A DNA stretch of 48,850 bases from Alicyclobacillus mali. Lineage in GTDB: Bacteria > Bacillota > Bacilli > Alicyclobacillales > Alicyclobacillaceae. The first letter of the stretch is position 1. Every line of letters begins with the position of its first letter. The notes beneath the pieces are model-generated. The model did no database searches. It had not been told where the DNA came from and was given only the letters and a program-made list of their open reading frames with translations. Positions 16,240-24,443 of the stretch are shown piece by piece. A program made the translations under genes and the position numbers. The stretch is taken from the NCBI RefSeq assembly GCF_017329565.1, contig NZ_JAFMTT010000019.1. One strand, written 5' to 3'.

Positions 16240-16752
16240 CTATGAGCCGATGTTCAGCCGTTCAAACACCGCCTGAAACAGCGCCTTGGGATCCGATCCG
16301 TCCGAGGAGATGACGTTTCCGTCAATCGCAACAGGGCTCTGCTCGAAGATGGCATAGCGAAAGAGAGGCTCGTGCGCTTTTACCACGCGCGCGGGGGCGG
16401 TGAACCGCAGGCCACCCAGAAGGCCAGCCGAGGCGAGGCACAACAGCCCTTCGCCAGAGGCGGCGAAGTACCCGCCCGTCGTCGAAAAGCGGCGCAGGTA
16501 GCGGTGCAGGCGCAGATCTCCCCAACTGTCCGCCTCATACAGGCCGCTTGGGACGACGCAAAGGTAGGCGTCCGGCGGCACCGGTTCTTCGACGGCGCCG
16601 TCCGCCTGGATGACGAGCCCCTCCGCCGTGTGGCACGGGCGACCGTCGAGTGTGATGACGCGGGCGCGGCGGTTCAGCCGGCGGAGCCCTTCGAGAATCG
16701 GAGCCACGTCTCCCAGGCGCGTGAATGGCAGTGCGACAAACACAGCTCTCAT
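16240..16752 (-). CDS. DJ-1/PfpI-like protein lacking the usual nucleophilic cysteine
   Basis: 170 residues. The fold elements of the DJ-1/PfpI superfamily are visible: MRAVFVALPF first strand, ITLDGRP, DAYLCVVPSGLYEADSWGD and an LRRF helix. The nucleophile-elbow segment reads YFAASGEGLLCLASAGLL instead of the usual AICxGPxxLAxAGLL. The elbow Cys is thus Ser or Gly, and the only nearby Cys is several residues downstream, so standard DJ-1 chemistry is doubtful. ATG 16752 has only a weak ribosome site. It is divergent from pcrA. Confidence 0.65.
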   Translation of the reverse strand: MRAVFVALPFTRLGDVAPILEGLRRLNRRARVITLDGRPCHTAEGLVIQADGAVEEPVPPDAYLCVVPSGLYEADSWGDLRLHRYLRRFSTTGGYFAASGEGLLCLASAGLLGGLRFTAPARVVKAHEPLFRYAIFEQSPVAIDGNVISSDGSDPKALFQAVFERLNIGS

Positions 16753-16900
16753 GGCGAGGCTTGTCCTCTCGTTCCGGTTGGAGTCGATCGTATCGTAACA
16801 GAATGGACGGGATCGCACATCCCCGCCGGGGTTTCTCGATGGGCTGCGACGTGGTAGTCTCTGATCTTGCTGAAGCCACGGTGTGGGAGGGACGGCCGTT

Positions 16901-19018
16901 GTGCTTGATGTGAAGGACATCCTACGTGGACTGAATCCCGAGCAGCGGGACGCCGTCACCACCACGAGCGGTCCGCTCCTCGTGGTGGCGGGGGCGGGAA
17001 GCGGCAAGACGAGCGTGCTCACGCGGCGTATCGCTTACCTCATCGCGCACGCTGGCGTGGCGGTGCACGAAATTCTCGCCATCACGTTCACGAACAAAGC
17101 GGCGCGCGAGATGAAGACGCGCATTCGAGACCTCATCGGCCCTCGCGCGGACGATCTCTGGATGGGGACGTTTCACAGCATCTGTGTCCGCATTCTGAGG
17201 CGCGAGGCGGATCGGCTTGGATATCAGCCGAATTTCACCATTCTCGACGCCGAAGACCAGGAGGCTCTGGTCCAGCAGTGCTTGCTCGATCTCGGCTACG
17301 ATCTCAAAACGCACGACGCTCGCTCCATCAAGCATCGCATCTCCCATTGGAAGAACGTGGGTAGTGCACACGCCGTCAACGAGTCCAACCCGTCGGATCT
17401 CATCGCGGATCGGGTGATGGAGCTTTACAACAAGCGACTTTTCGCGGCCAACGCCATGGACTTCGACGATCTCATCGGGCACACGGTCCGGCTCCTCGAG
17501 GAAAACGACGACCTGCGGGACAAATATCAGGAGAAGTTCCGGCACGTGCTCGTGGACGAGTACCAGGATACAAACGGCATCCAGTTCCGCTTGCTCAGGC
17601 TTCTGTGCGCCAAGCACCGCAACCTGTGCGCGGTTGGGGACGCGGACCAGGCCATCTACGCCTGGCGCGGCGCGGACAGCGAGCACATGCTGCGGTTCGA
17701 GCGGGATTTTCCGGACGCGAAGATCGTGTTGCTGACGCGCAACTACCGCTCGACGCAGGAGATCCTGGACGCCGCCAACAGCGTGATCGCTCACAATCCG
17801 CGGCGCCGGCCCAAAGAGCTTCGCTCGACGCGCGGGCATGGCGACAAGCCCCTTGTTGTGCGGCTGCCCGACGGCGCGGCCGAAGCCCAGTACGTGGCGG
17901 AGGCCATCGAGGAGCACGTGCAGAACGGAGGCCGTTACGAGGACTGCGCCGTGCTGTACAGAGCCAACGCGCAGTCGCGCGCTGTGGAGGAAAAGCTGCT
18001 CGAACGCGCGATTCCCTACACCGTGGTGGGGGGGATGACGTTTTACGATCGGCGCGAGGTCAAAGACGTTCTCGCGTATCTGCGCGTCCTTGTCAATCCG
18101 CAGGACGAAATCTCGCTCCTTCGCGTTATCAATCGTCCGAAGCGAGGGCTCGGCGACACGACGGTAGACAAGTTGCTCGAATTTGCACACGCCGAGGGCG
18201 TCAGCCTGTACGAAGCGCTCGACCGCGGCGAGGAAGCTGGGTTGTCGGATCGCGCCGCCGAGGCTGGGCGCCAGTTTCATGCCACGCTCGACGAACTCGC
18301 GCTCTGGATGGAGGGCATGAGCGTGTCCGAGTTTTTGGCGGAGGTGCTGCACGCCACGCGCTACCGAGAGATGTACCTCGAGTCGGGGAAGAAGGAAGAT
18401 CTCGCTCGCGCGGAGAATATCGACGAGCTGTTCAGCGTGACGAGATCGTTCGACGAACGCCGGGGCGGAACGGTGGCCGAGTTTCTCGCGGAGGTCAGCC
18501 TGCTCTCGGACATCGACAAGGAGCGCGATCGCGGCAAGGGATCCGTCAGGCTGATGACGCTGCACGCGAGCAAGGGACTCGAATTCCCGGTGGTGTTCCT
18601 CGTGGGCATGGAGGAGGGGCTGTTTCCTCACGCGCGGTCCCTTGATGACCCGCTGCGCGTCGAGGAGGAGCGCAACCTCTGCTACGTTGGCCTCACCCGC
18701 GCGATGGACCGGCTCGTGCTCACGCACGCCGCGTGGCGCACGCTGTACGGCCAGACGGTGGCTCGCGATGCGTCTCGGTTTCTGGCCGAGATCCGCGAGG
18801 ACCTCATTGTGCGCGTCGATCTCGCAGAGGCGCTGGAGCCAGAGATGCTGCGACCGGGGGACCGGGTGGTGCACCCGCAGCATGGCCAGGGCGTTGTGCT
18901 TTCGGTGGAATCTCGCGACGGCGAGGATCGCGTGCAAGTGATGTTCCATCCATCGATAGGAATGAAATGGGTGTCGAAGAAAGGATTACGGACAGACGGT
19001 GCCGTCGTGGTACAATGA
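16901..19018 (+). CDS. pcrA: ATP-dependent 3'-5' DNA helicase PcrA/UvrD
   Basis: 705 residues of superfamily 1A helicase, used in DNA repair and plasmid replication. Motifs appear in order: LNPEQRDAV (Q), VAGAGSGKT (I), FTNKAAREM (Ia), VDEYQDTN (II), GDADQAIYAWRGAD (III), RNYRSTQEIL (IV), LMTLHASKGLEF (V) and VGLTRAM (VI). The C-terminal tail ends in a Tudor-like GDRVVHPQHGQGVV domain that contacts RNA polymerase in PcrA. GTG 16901 is chosen over GTG 16883 because GGGAGGG lies 9 nt upstream. A ligase gene, often the neighbour in Bacillus, is absent here. Confidence 0.95.
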   Translation: MLDVKDILRGLNPEQRDAVTTTSGPLLVVAGAGSGKTSVLTRRIAYLIAHAGVAVHEILAITFTNKAAREMKTRIRDLIGPRADDLWMGTFHSICVRILRREADRLGYQPNFTILDAEDQEALVQQCLLDLGYDLKTHDARSIKHRISHWKNVGSAHAVNESNPSDLIADRVMELYNKRLFAANAMDFDDLIGHTVRLLEENDDLRDKYQEKFRHVLVDEYQDTNGIQFRLLRLLCAKHRNLCAVGDADQAIYAWRGADSEHMLRFERDFPDAKIVLLTRNYRSTQEILDAANSVIAHNPRRRPKELRSTRGHGDKPLVVRLPDGAAEAQYVAEAIEEHVQNGGRYEDCAVLYRANAQSRAVEEKLLERAIPYTVVGGMTFYDRREVKDVLAYLRVLVNPQDEISLLRVINRPKRGLGDTTVDKLLEFAHAEGVSLYEALDRGEEAGLSDRAAEAGRQFHATLDELALWMEGMSVSEFLAEVLHATRYREMYLESGKKEDLARAENIDELFSVTRSFDERRGGTVAEFLAEVSLLSDIDKERDRGKGSVRLMTLHASKGLEFPVVFLVGMEEGLFPHARSLDDPLRVEEERNLCYVGLTRAMDRLVLTHAAWRTLYGQTVARDASRFLAEIREDLIVRVDLAEALEPEMLRPGDRVVHPQHGQGVVLSVESRDGEDRVQVMFHPSIGMKWVSKKGLRTDGAVVVQ

Positions 19019-19070
19019 GACGAGCGCATCCGCGCCGCTGGACTCGCCATCACAGGGGGATATCGCTTTG

Positions 19071-19553
19071 ATGTACTGGATCATCGTCCTCAGCGTGTTC
19101 GCAGCGTTGATCGCAGCGTATACCGCCTTTTACTTCTGGGCGCGCAAGCGACAGCGCCAATTCGACGAGCAGTTTTTGGCACACAAGCAACGCTTTGAGG
19201 TGTTTGTCCTTTCCAAACGGCGCGTGCGCGAGCGAGGCAAGCAGGGCGTCGCGCGCTTCGTGCCGCTCAGCACGTACCAGGTGGTGGGACGCGTAACGCT
19301 TGGGCAGACCATGAAGGGGCTGCACGTGCATCGCACGGCCAACGTGACGTTCCGCACGACCAAAGAGGAGTACGACAAAATTGAGGTGAACCGCAAGTAC
19401 CGCATGGACATCGCGGGCGACTTTATCGGCAACGTTGTGGCCGAGGTCACCAACAAGCGGCGTCGCGAGCTTGAGCGCAAACGCCAGGAGGAAACGGCGC
19501 ACCGCGGCAAGGGCATTCGGCGGTTTTCGTTCGCGCGGCGCAAACCCGACTGA
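19071..19553 (+). CDS. Single-pass membrane protein, basic cytoplasmic domain, unknown
   Basis: 160 residues. An N-terminal helix (YWIIVLSVFAALIAAYTAFYFWA) is followed by a very basic coiled region, a small domain (PLSTYQVVGRVTLGQTMKG, NVTFRTTKEEYDKIEV) and an Arg/Lys-rich tail. The ATG at 19071 and a TTG at 19068 are both possible after CAGGGGGA. It lies 52 bases after pcrA in the same direction. No family recognised; the charge pattern suggests a cytoplasmic domain that may bind nucleic acid or the membrane surface. Confidence 0.6.
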   Translation: MYWIIVLSVFAALIAAYTAFYFWARKRQRQFDEQFLAHKQRFEVFVLSKRRVRERGKQGVARFVPLSTYQVVGRVTLGQTMKGLHVHRTANVTFRTTKEEYDKIEVNRKYRMDIAGDFIGNVVAEVTNKRRRELERKRQEETAHRGKGIRRFSFARRKPD

Positions 19554-19584
19554 GCCGCCGAGCAATTGGGCGGGCATATGCATA

Positions 19585-19623
19585 GTGTGATGTCGACAGT
19601 TCCAAGGGAGGTCGACATCATGC
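19585..19623 (+). promoter_or_regulatory. Start-codon hairpin upstream of the GNAT gene
   Basis: TGATGTCGAC (19588-19597) and GTCGACATCA (19611-19620) are perfect 10-bp inverted arms. The stem can extend with wobble pairs to 19585/19623, placing the AUG (19620-19622) in the stem. Most of the ribosome site AAGGGAGG (19604-19611) lies in the 13-nt loop. This is a candidate cis-acting translational control element. Confidence 0.5.
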
Positions 19624-20210
19624 CAAACCGAAATCGCTCCCGCCGCGCGGGCCCGAAAGGTTCGCGCGCGCGGTCTCATGCCAAGCCCACAACGGCTCGG
19701 CAAGTCGCATCTCATGCGGTTCCTGCCGAAGAGGTGCGCTATCGCTCGCGCCGCGCCGAAGACGACGATTGGATTGTGCAACTTGCTCGGCGCGAGCTGG
19801 GCGTTGTGCACGAACAGGCGTTTGGCGAGCCGTTTCCGGAATCGGAGCTGCGCCAGTACCTTCAGTCAGGCATGCCGACCGTCGTGATCGAACGAAACGG
19901 TCGGCCGGTGGGATTCTATTCGTATCTGCCGAGCGCAGTAGGAAAAGTCCACGTCAGTGCCCTGGTGATTGACTCGAAATTTCAGCGCAAGGGAATCGGC
20001 CGCAAGGCGATGGAGCACCTGGAGGCGGAGGTCAGGCGCACGGGAGCGCACACGCTTGAGGTGTTCATCCAGGACGTGAATCCGAGCAGCCTCGCGTTCG
20101 CCAAGCAGTTGGGCTTCCGCGAAGTGGCGCGCGTGGAGCCGAGGACGCTGGTGTTGTGGAAGGTCATCTCCCCGGGTCCCGTCCTTCCGCCCATGTCCAT
20201 GCCCTTTTGA
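19620..20210 (+). CDS. GNAT-family N-acetyltransferase
   Basis: 196 residues. A basic, low-complexity N-terminal stretch (1-45, rich in Arg) precedes a GNAT domain: strands VVIERNGRPVGFYSYL and VHVSALVIDSKFQ, the acetyl-CoA pyrophosphate loop QRKGIGRKAME, and the terminal FAKQLGFREVARVE motif. The acyl acceptor is unknown. ATG 19620 follows AAGGGAGG at 8-nt spacing; upstream in-frame codons lack such a site. The start lies in a strong inverted repeat, suggesting translational regulation. Confidence 0.85.
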   Translation: MPNRNRSRRAGPKGSRARSHAKPTTARQVASHAVPAEEVRYRSRRAEDDDWIVQLARRELGVVHEQAFGEPFPESELRQYLQSGMPTVVIERNGRPVGFYSYLPSAVGKVHVSALVIDSKFQRKGIGRKAMEHLEAEVRRTGAHTLEVFIQDVNPSSLAFAKQLGFREVARVEPRTLVLWKVISPGPVLPPMSMPF

Positions 20211-20298
20211 TCCGGCGACGACAAAGGCCGCACGGACAGGAGGGTTGCATCGCCGCCGCGGGTGCGCGTATGCTAAAAGCGTATTGGAGGGATGGATC

Positions 20299-20544
20299 AT
20301 GATGAGCGACGTGACCTCCACAGAAGCGCGCATTCGCGAAGCGATTGAGTCCATTCGCGAAGCCATTCAGCAGGATGGCGGCGATGTGGAATTTGTCTCG
20401 TACGACGATTTGTCGAAGACGGTCTACGTGTCTCTGCAGGGTGCCTGCGTGGGTTGCCCAGCGAGCGTCATGACGTTGAAGATGGGAATAGAGCGCGCGG
20501 TCAAGAAGGTTGCCCCGGATGTCGAGTACGTCGAGGCAGTCTGA
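20299..20544 (+). CDS. NifU C-terminal domain (Nfu)-type iron-sulfur carrier
   Basis: 81 residues, essentially a single Nfu domain like Bacillus YutI. It contains VSLQGACVGCPASVMTLKMGIE, in which Cys50 and Cys53 form the CxxC that holds a bridging [4Fe-4S] cluster between two monomers. It would carry clusters from the Suf scaffold (43 to 48 kb) to apo-proteins. ATG 20299 follows GGAGGG; the next codon is also ATG. A strong terminator closes the unit. Confidence 0.9.
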   Translation: MMSDVTSTEARIREAIESIREAIQQDGGDVEFVSYDDLSKTVYVSLQGACVGCPASVMTLKMGIERAVKKVAPDVEYVEAV

Positions 20545-20568
20545 GGCTGTGCGATGCCCGCGTGGGCG

Positions 20569-20593
20569 CCGCCCTGACGAGGGCGGTTTTTTT
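20569..20593 (+). terminator. Intrinsic terminator of the nfu gene
   Basis: CCGCCC (20569-20574), loop TGACGA and GGGCGG (20581-20586) are followed by seven T residues. Confidence 0.92.
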
Positions 20594-20637
20594 GTACTGT
20601 GCGCAGATGGGATACAATGGATGGCGTGGTGGTAGGT

Positions 20638-21582
20638 ATGGATTTGCGGGTCAGCCCTGGAGGCGTTTCGATTTCGCTGCCGAAGCCACCCAGAGCGATG
20701 CCCTGGGCGGCGTGGCTCTCCCAGGCACTCCATGTACCACAGGCGCACGTTCTGCATCTGATTCGTCATGGGGCCGTTCGCGTGCGAGGCAGAACCCCTG
20801 GTCATCTCGACATCTGCGATTCGCCCATGCAGGTGTGGATTGACGAGGATTTGCGCCCGCTCGACTTGGCGCACGCATCGCTGCCGCCGGCTCGAGCTCT
20901 GTACAACGAGTCAAGCCTCCTGGTCGTGGACAAGCCTGCGAACTTGCTGGTCCACAGCGACGGGAGCGACGCGCCGACGCTCGACGCCTGCGTGCAGCGA
21001 CTCCTGAACGAAGAAGGGGCAGGGCGCGCGTATCACGTCCACAGGTTGGATTTAGGCACCACGGGTTGCGTTCTCTACGCCAAGCATGGGCTCGCCCTCC
21101 GCGCCATGGACGCAGCGTTGGCAGCCGGGCAAATCAGGCGCACGTATCTCGCCATCGCGCGTGGGAGCCGGGTTCGCTCGGGCTTGATGTCCGCGCCGAT
21201 TGGGCGGGATCGCCACTTGTCGGGTCGATACCGGGTGTCGCAGACCGGCAAGGCTGCGCGCACGCATGTCGAGGTATTGGCCGAAGCGGGCCAAGGTGAA
21301 GCGCGTTGGGCGCTTGTTCGGCTTCGCCTGGAGACGGGGCGCAGGCATCAGATCCGCGTGCACCTGTCGGCGCAGGGCGCGCCCGTGGTCGGCGACGCGC
21401 TCTATGGAGGCGCGCCGCATCCGGCGCTTCGGCCAGGACAAATCGCGCTGCACGCGGCAAGCATCCGCTTCAGGCACCCGTATGCGGATGAGGACGTCGA
21501 AGTCTGTGCGCCACTGCCGTCGGCATGGGCAGGGCTCGCAGCCGACGTAGGGCTGTCGCTTGATGGCCTTAAAAGGGAGTGA
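20638..21582 (+). CDS. RluA-family 23S/tRNA pseudouridine synthase
   Basis: 314 residues. The catalytic motif HRLDLGTTG contains the essential Asp. Other family signatures include LLVVDKPANLLVH, IRRTYLAIARG, TGRRHQIRVHLS and VVGDALYGG. The N-terminal ~80 residues act as an S4-like RNA-binding module (ALHVPQAHVLHLIRHGAVRV). The target uridine is not predictable. The start is uncertain among ATG 20638, ATG 20617 and GTG 20599; a TACAAT -10-like sequence at 20613-20618 argues against the longer forms. Confidence 0.88.
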   Translation: MDLRVSPGGVSISLPKPPRAMPWAAWLSQALHVPQAHVLHLIRHGAVRVRGRTPGHLDICDSPMQVWIDEDLRPLDLAHASLPPARALYNESSLLVVDKPANLLVHSDGSDAPTLDACVQRLLNEEGAGRAYHVHRLDLGTTGCVLYAKHGLALRAMDAALAAGQIRRTYLAIARGSRVRSGLMSAPIGRDRHLSGRYRVSQTGKAARTHVEVLAEAGQGEARWALVRLRLETGRRHQIRVHLSAQGAPVVGDALYGGAPHPALRPGQIALHAASIRFRHPYADEDVEVCAPLPSAWAGLAADVGLSLDGLKRE

Positions 21583-21586
21583 ATTT

Positions 21587-22444
21587 GTGCGATTCCGCAT
21601 GCAGCAAGCACAGGCATTCGCGCGCAAGCTCGGCGCGAATTGCATGGCGCACGATATCACGTCGCTCGCAGCGCAGATTGCGTTTTTCGCCATGTTTTCT
21701 CTCTTGCCGCTCCTCATCCTCGTGATGTACGGGGCGAGTTTGGTCGTGCCCCACCGCGTGATTGTCGAGCTGGTGCTGGGCGCGCTCCGGCCTTATTACC
21801 CTGATCTGCAAAACGCCAATCAGATGCTGGAAAATAGCCTCACCAAGCTGAGCGACATCGGCGCGCGAGCCGGCGTGGTGACATTTCTCTCCTTGGCGTG
21901 GTCCGCGACGAGTGCCCTTATCGCGGTGCAGCAGGCGCTGGACCGCATCTTCGAAGTGGTCGTGCCGAGGTCCTTTTTGGCGCGCCGCGTCATTGCAGCG
22001 CTCTTTCTCGTTGCGCTCGTCGTCCTCGCGGTGGTTTCCGCGCTCGCCATGGCGCTTTACCCGTGGGTGGTTCACCACATTCCGGCGGGGAGCTGGCTTG
22101 TCACGGCCTTCACGCGCTTTTCGGGTCTCACGCGCATGCTCTATCCGCTGTCGATCTTCGTCACCTGCTTTGTTGTGTATCGGTACCTTCCCTCACGGCG
22201 CGTCGACATGAATTGCACCATCCTGGGGGCGCTTGCCGCCACGGTCTTGCTCGATCTCGCCAGGCTGCTATTCGTTGTCTACGCTGCACACGCCGTCACG
22301 TACCACGCCGTGTACGGCGGGTTGACGGTTGTGATTCTCCTCATTTTCTGGATGTACATCGCGCTCATCATTCTGCTGCTGGGCGCCGAGATCGCGTGGC
22401 TGCTCGAGCAGACGGGCGCAGAAGCAGGAGGTGCAAAGCCGTGA
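21587..22444 (+). CDS. YihY/BrkB-family inner membrane protein
   Basis: 285 residues with about six membrane helices. The N-terminal amphipathic segment DITSLAAQIAFFAMFSLLPL and the later RYLPSRRVDMNCTILGALAA and YHAVYGGLTVVILLIFWMY motifs are characteristic of the YihY/BrkB family (once mislabelled ribonuclease BN). Its molecular role is not established. GTG 21587 follows AAAAGGGAG, 5 bases after the RluA stop. The stop overlaps the folB start (GTGA), so the three genes are probably one operon. Confidence 0.88.
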   Translation: MRFRMQQAQAFARKLGANCMAHDITSLAAQIAFFAMFSLLPLLILVMYGASLVVPHRVIVELVLGALRPYYPDLQNANQMLENSLTKLSDIGARAGVVTFLSLAWSATSALIAVQQALDRIFEVVVPRSFLARRVIAALFLVALVVLAVVSALAMALYPWVVHHIPAGSWLVTAFTRFSGLTRMLYPLSIFVTCFVVYRYLPSRRVDMNCTILGALAATVLLDLARLLFVVYAAHAVTYHAVYGGLTVVILLIFWMYIALIILLLGAEIAWLLEQTGAEAGGAKP

Positions 22445-22827
22445 CTGGCGCGTTGAACGGCGCGTTTCCTGATCAATTGAGTCTCGTCGGCATGGTCTTC
22501 TACGCCTATCACGGTGCGTACGCGGAGGAGCAGAGGCTCGGTCAGCGTTTCAAGGTGGACGTGCACATGCACGGCGACTTTCGGTGCGCCGGGCAGACGG
22601 ACGATCTCGACCATGCTGTCAATTACGCCTCCGTGTACGACGTGGTGCGCGCGGCCGTCGAAGGGGAGCCCGTGCGGCTCATTGAGGCCTTGGCGGAGCG
22701 CATTGCGCACCACGTGCTCGCCGCATTTCCTCTTGTGGGCGCAGTGGAAGTGGCGGTCGAAAAGCCGGGCGCTCCTGTTCCAGGGGTTCTCGACACCGTG
22801 CGCGCGGTGGTGCGCCGCGCGCGTTGA
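22441..22827 (+). CDS. folB: Dihydroneopterin aldolase
   Basis: 128 residues, the normal FolB length. It converts 7,8-dihydroneopterin to 6-hydroxymethyl-dihydropterin in folate synthesis. Signature segments are VFYAYHGAYAEEQRLGQRF, DLDHAVNYASVYD, LIEALAERIA and VEKPGAPVPG. It is separated from other folate genes; folE lies 12 kb away at 34479, and folK/folP are not seen. It begins with GTG overlapping the stop of the YihY gene and ends 3 bases from the convergent ytpB. Confidence 0.92.
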   Translation: MTGALNGAFPDQLSLVGMVFYAYHGAYAEEQRLGQRFKVDVHMHGDFRCAGQTDDLDHAVNYASVYDVVRAAVEGEPVRLIEALAERIAHHVLAAFPLVGAVEVAVEKPGAPVPGVLDTVRAVVRRAR

Positions 22828-22830
22828 CGG

Positions 22831-23886
22831 TTAGGCCATGCGCCGGTAGAGGTGTGTGGCGCAGTAGAACAGAATCGGCGTCATGCCGAAACGGTAGATG
22901 TGCCGTCGGGACGCGGCCAGGTGCGCGGCCGATTTGGTTTTCGGGTCGGACAGGTACATGCCGACGAGGCCGTGGACGACGTATCGGTGAATGATGCCAC
23001 CCGGGACGTCGGAGGCCCGTTCGACGCTTTCCGCGGCGAACTGTTCAATTCGCTCCCAGGCCAAAGCCGGGCTCCGGTAGCAGGCCACGAAGTTGAAATC
23101 CCCATGCGCCTCGTCCTCAAGCGCGTCGATCCAGTAATCTAGCAAAATATGCAGTCCGCAGATATAGGGGAAGTACTGGTGATGAAGATTTCGCACGTCC
23201 GTCGGGGTGACGGGCTCGGTCGCGGCCAGAAACAGCGCGAACATGCCGAGCGTTGAGCCAGCCGCGGCGGCCCACTCGTGCCAAGCCACGCCCGGATATG
23301 CGCCGAGGTGCTGACGGGACCAGTGCAGCAGTCGGTGTTCGCGCTCTTCCGCGGGCGCGTGTTTGTGTTCCTGAAGCTCGCTGTACCGCCGGGCGTACCA
23401 GTCCACCTGGGATTCGACGGCGCTGTAATGTGGAAGTTGTTCCAAGGCTCGTTGGCAGGTTTGGACGAGCGCGGCGAGATAGCCGCCGTCTTCTCGGTGG
23501 GTGTACTGGCGATAATAATCCGCGATGGGCACACCGGGATGGACTGCGTCCTGAAGACTTTGATGAAGGACGCGAAAGGCGGACGGATCGCTCACGCCGG
23601 CGCGATCGCACAGATTGTCGAGGTAGTCGCTGATGGTCTGAAGCGACACGATGGCCTGGACGAGGGGATGCATGTAAGCCGGGTTGGCGGCGGCATAGAC
23701 CGATCCGCCGTCTGCATGAAACTGCTTGTCTCTCAGGCTGGCGAGCGCCTGCTCCCGCAGCAGCCCGTCCGGGATGGCTTCCGCCCGCGCGCGCCATCCG
23801 GCGAGCTCGGCGCGCACGAGCGGCATCACGCGGCGAAACAGCCGGTACAGGAACTGGCCGTGGCTGAGTTTGGAGCCGTGCGGCAT
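22831..23886 (-). CDS. ytpB: YtpB-like large terpene (tetraprenyl-beta-curcumene-type) synthase, DUF2600
   Basis: 351 residues, all-helical. The DUF2600 family (class IB terpene synthases) cyclises long polyprenyl diphosphates, in Bacillus giving the C35 precursors of sesquarterpenes. Recognisable elements are FHADGGSVYAA, the Asp-rich DYLDNLCDR (87-95), ADYYRQYTHREDGGYL and LLDYWIDALEDEAHGDFN (the last a candidate second metal site). ATG 23886 follows GGAGG. It lies 26 bases downstream of a small His/Pro-rich gene. The exact substrate length cannot be read from sequence. Confidence 0.88.
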   Translation of the reverse strand: MPHGSKLSHGQFLYRLFRRVMPLVRAELAGWRARAEAIPDGLLREQALASLRDKQFHADGGSVYAAANPAYMHPLVQAIVSLQTISDYLDNLCDRAGVSDPSAFRVLHQSLQDAVHPGVPIADYYRQYTHREDGGYLAALVQTCQRALEQLPHYSAVESQVDWYARRYSELQEHKHAPAEEREHRLLHWSRQHLGAYPGVAWHEWAAAAGSTLGMFALFLAATEPVTPTDVRNLHHQYFPYICGLHILLDYWIDALEDEAHGDFNFVACYRSPALAWERIEQFAAESVERASDVPGGIIHRYVVHGLVGMYLSDPKTKSAAHLAASRRHIYRFGMTPILFYCATHLYRRMA

Positions 23887-23912
23887 CCTTCATCCTCCGT
23901 TCCGAGGGCGCT

Positions 23913-24287
23913 TCACCGGCGATCGAACAGCTCCAGGAGCTGTTGAAGCCACCCCGCGCCTCCTCCGCTTCCTATCGTACCCGAAGACTCCGATTTTACG
24001 CTCGCGCCGCTCGAAGGTGCCGAGGCCGGAGGCTGCTGCGCAGGCGTGGAAGCTTGATTCGCGGGGCTCGGCGCGTACGGCGAGAATGGGATGGCGTGGT
24101 GATGGACCGGCCAGTGCGCGGGATGGTATGGGTGCGGCGGCGCGTGAAACGCAGGCGGCGTCGTGGGCGGGATCATGCCCCTGCGCCTCATGCCGTGGTG
24201 CAGCATGGTGAAAAACGTCCGCACCTTCTCGTCCTGGGCAATGTCGAATGCCAGCCCGCCAAACTTGATGAAGGAGTCGAGTTTCAC
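23913..24287 (-). CDS. Small His/Pro-rich protein, unknown
   Basis: 124 residues from GTG 24287, preceded by GGAGGTGATC, a near-perfect anti-16S match, at 8-nt spacing. A GTG at 24296 overlaps that site and is less likely. The N-terminal ~40 residues form a helical module (FIKFGGLAFDIAQDEKVRTF and FTMLHHGMRRRG). The middle is low complexity, rich in His, Pro and Ala (HAPPHPYHPAHWPVHHH), then Ser/Gly, ending in a short WLQQLLELF helix. This could bind metal or be a spore or surface protein; no family is recognised. Probably co-transcribed with ytpB. Confidence 0.6.
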   Translation of the reverse strand: MKLDSFIKFGGLAFDIAQDEKVRTFFTMLHHGMRRRGMIPPTTPPAFHAPPHPYHPAHWPVHHHAIPFSPYAPSPANQASTPAQQPPASAPSSGASVKSESSGTIGSGGGAGWLQQLLELFDRR

Positions 24288-24443
24288 GTCGATCACCTCC
24301 CGCGGTCATCCGATCCTATTCCGTCGGGACGTGGCGCGATCGCGGCGTTTACCGGGGGCGGGCAAGCAGCCGCCGAGATTGTGCAGATGGCGGCAAATTC
24401 ACGTATCATGGTTGGAGAACATCAGCGAGAGAGGAGAACCGCG

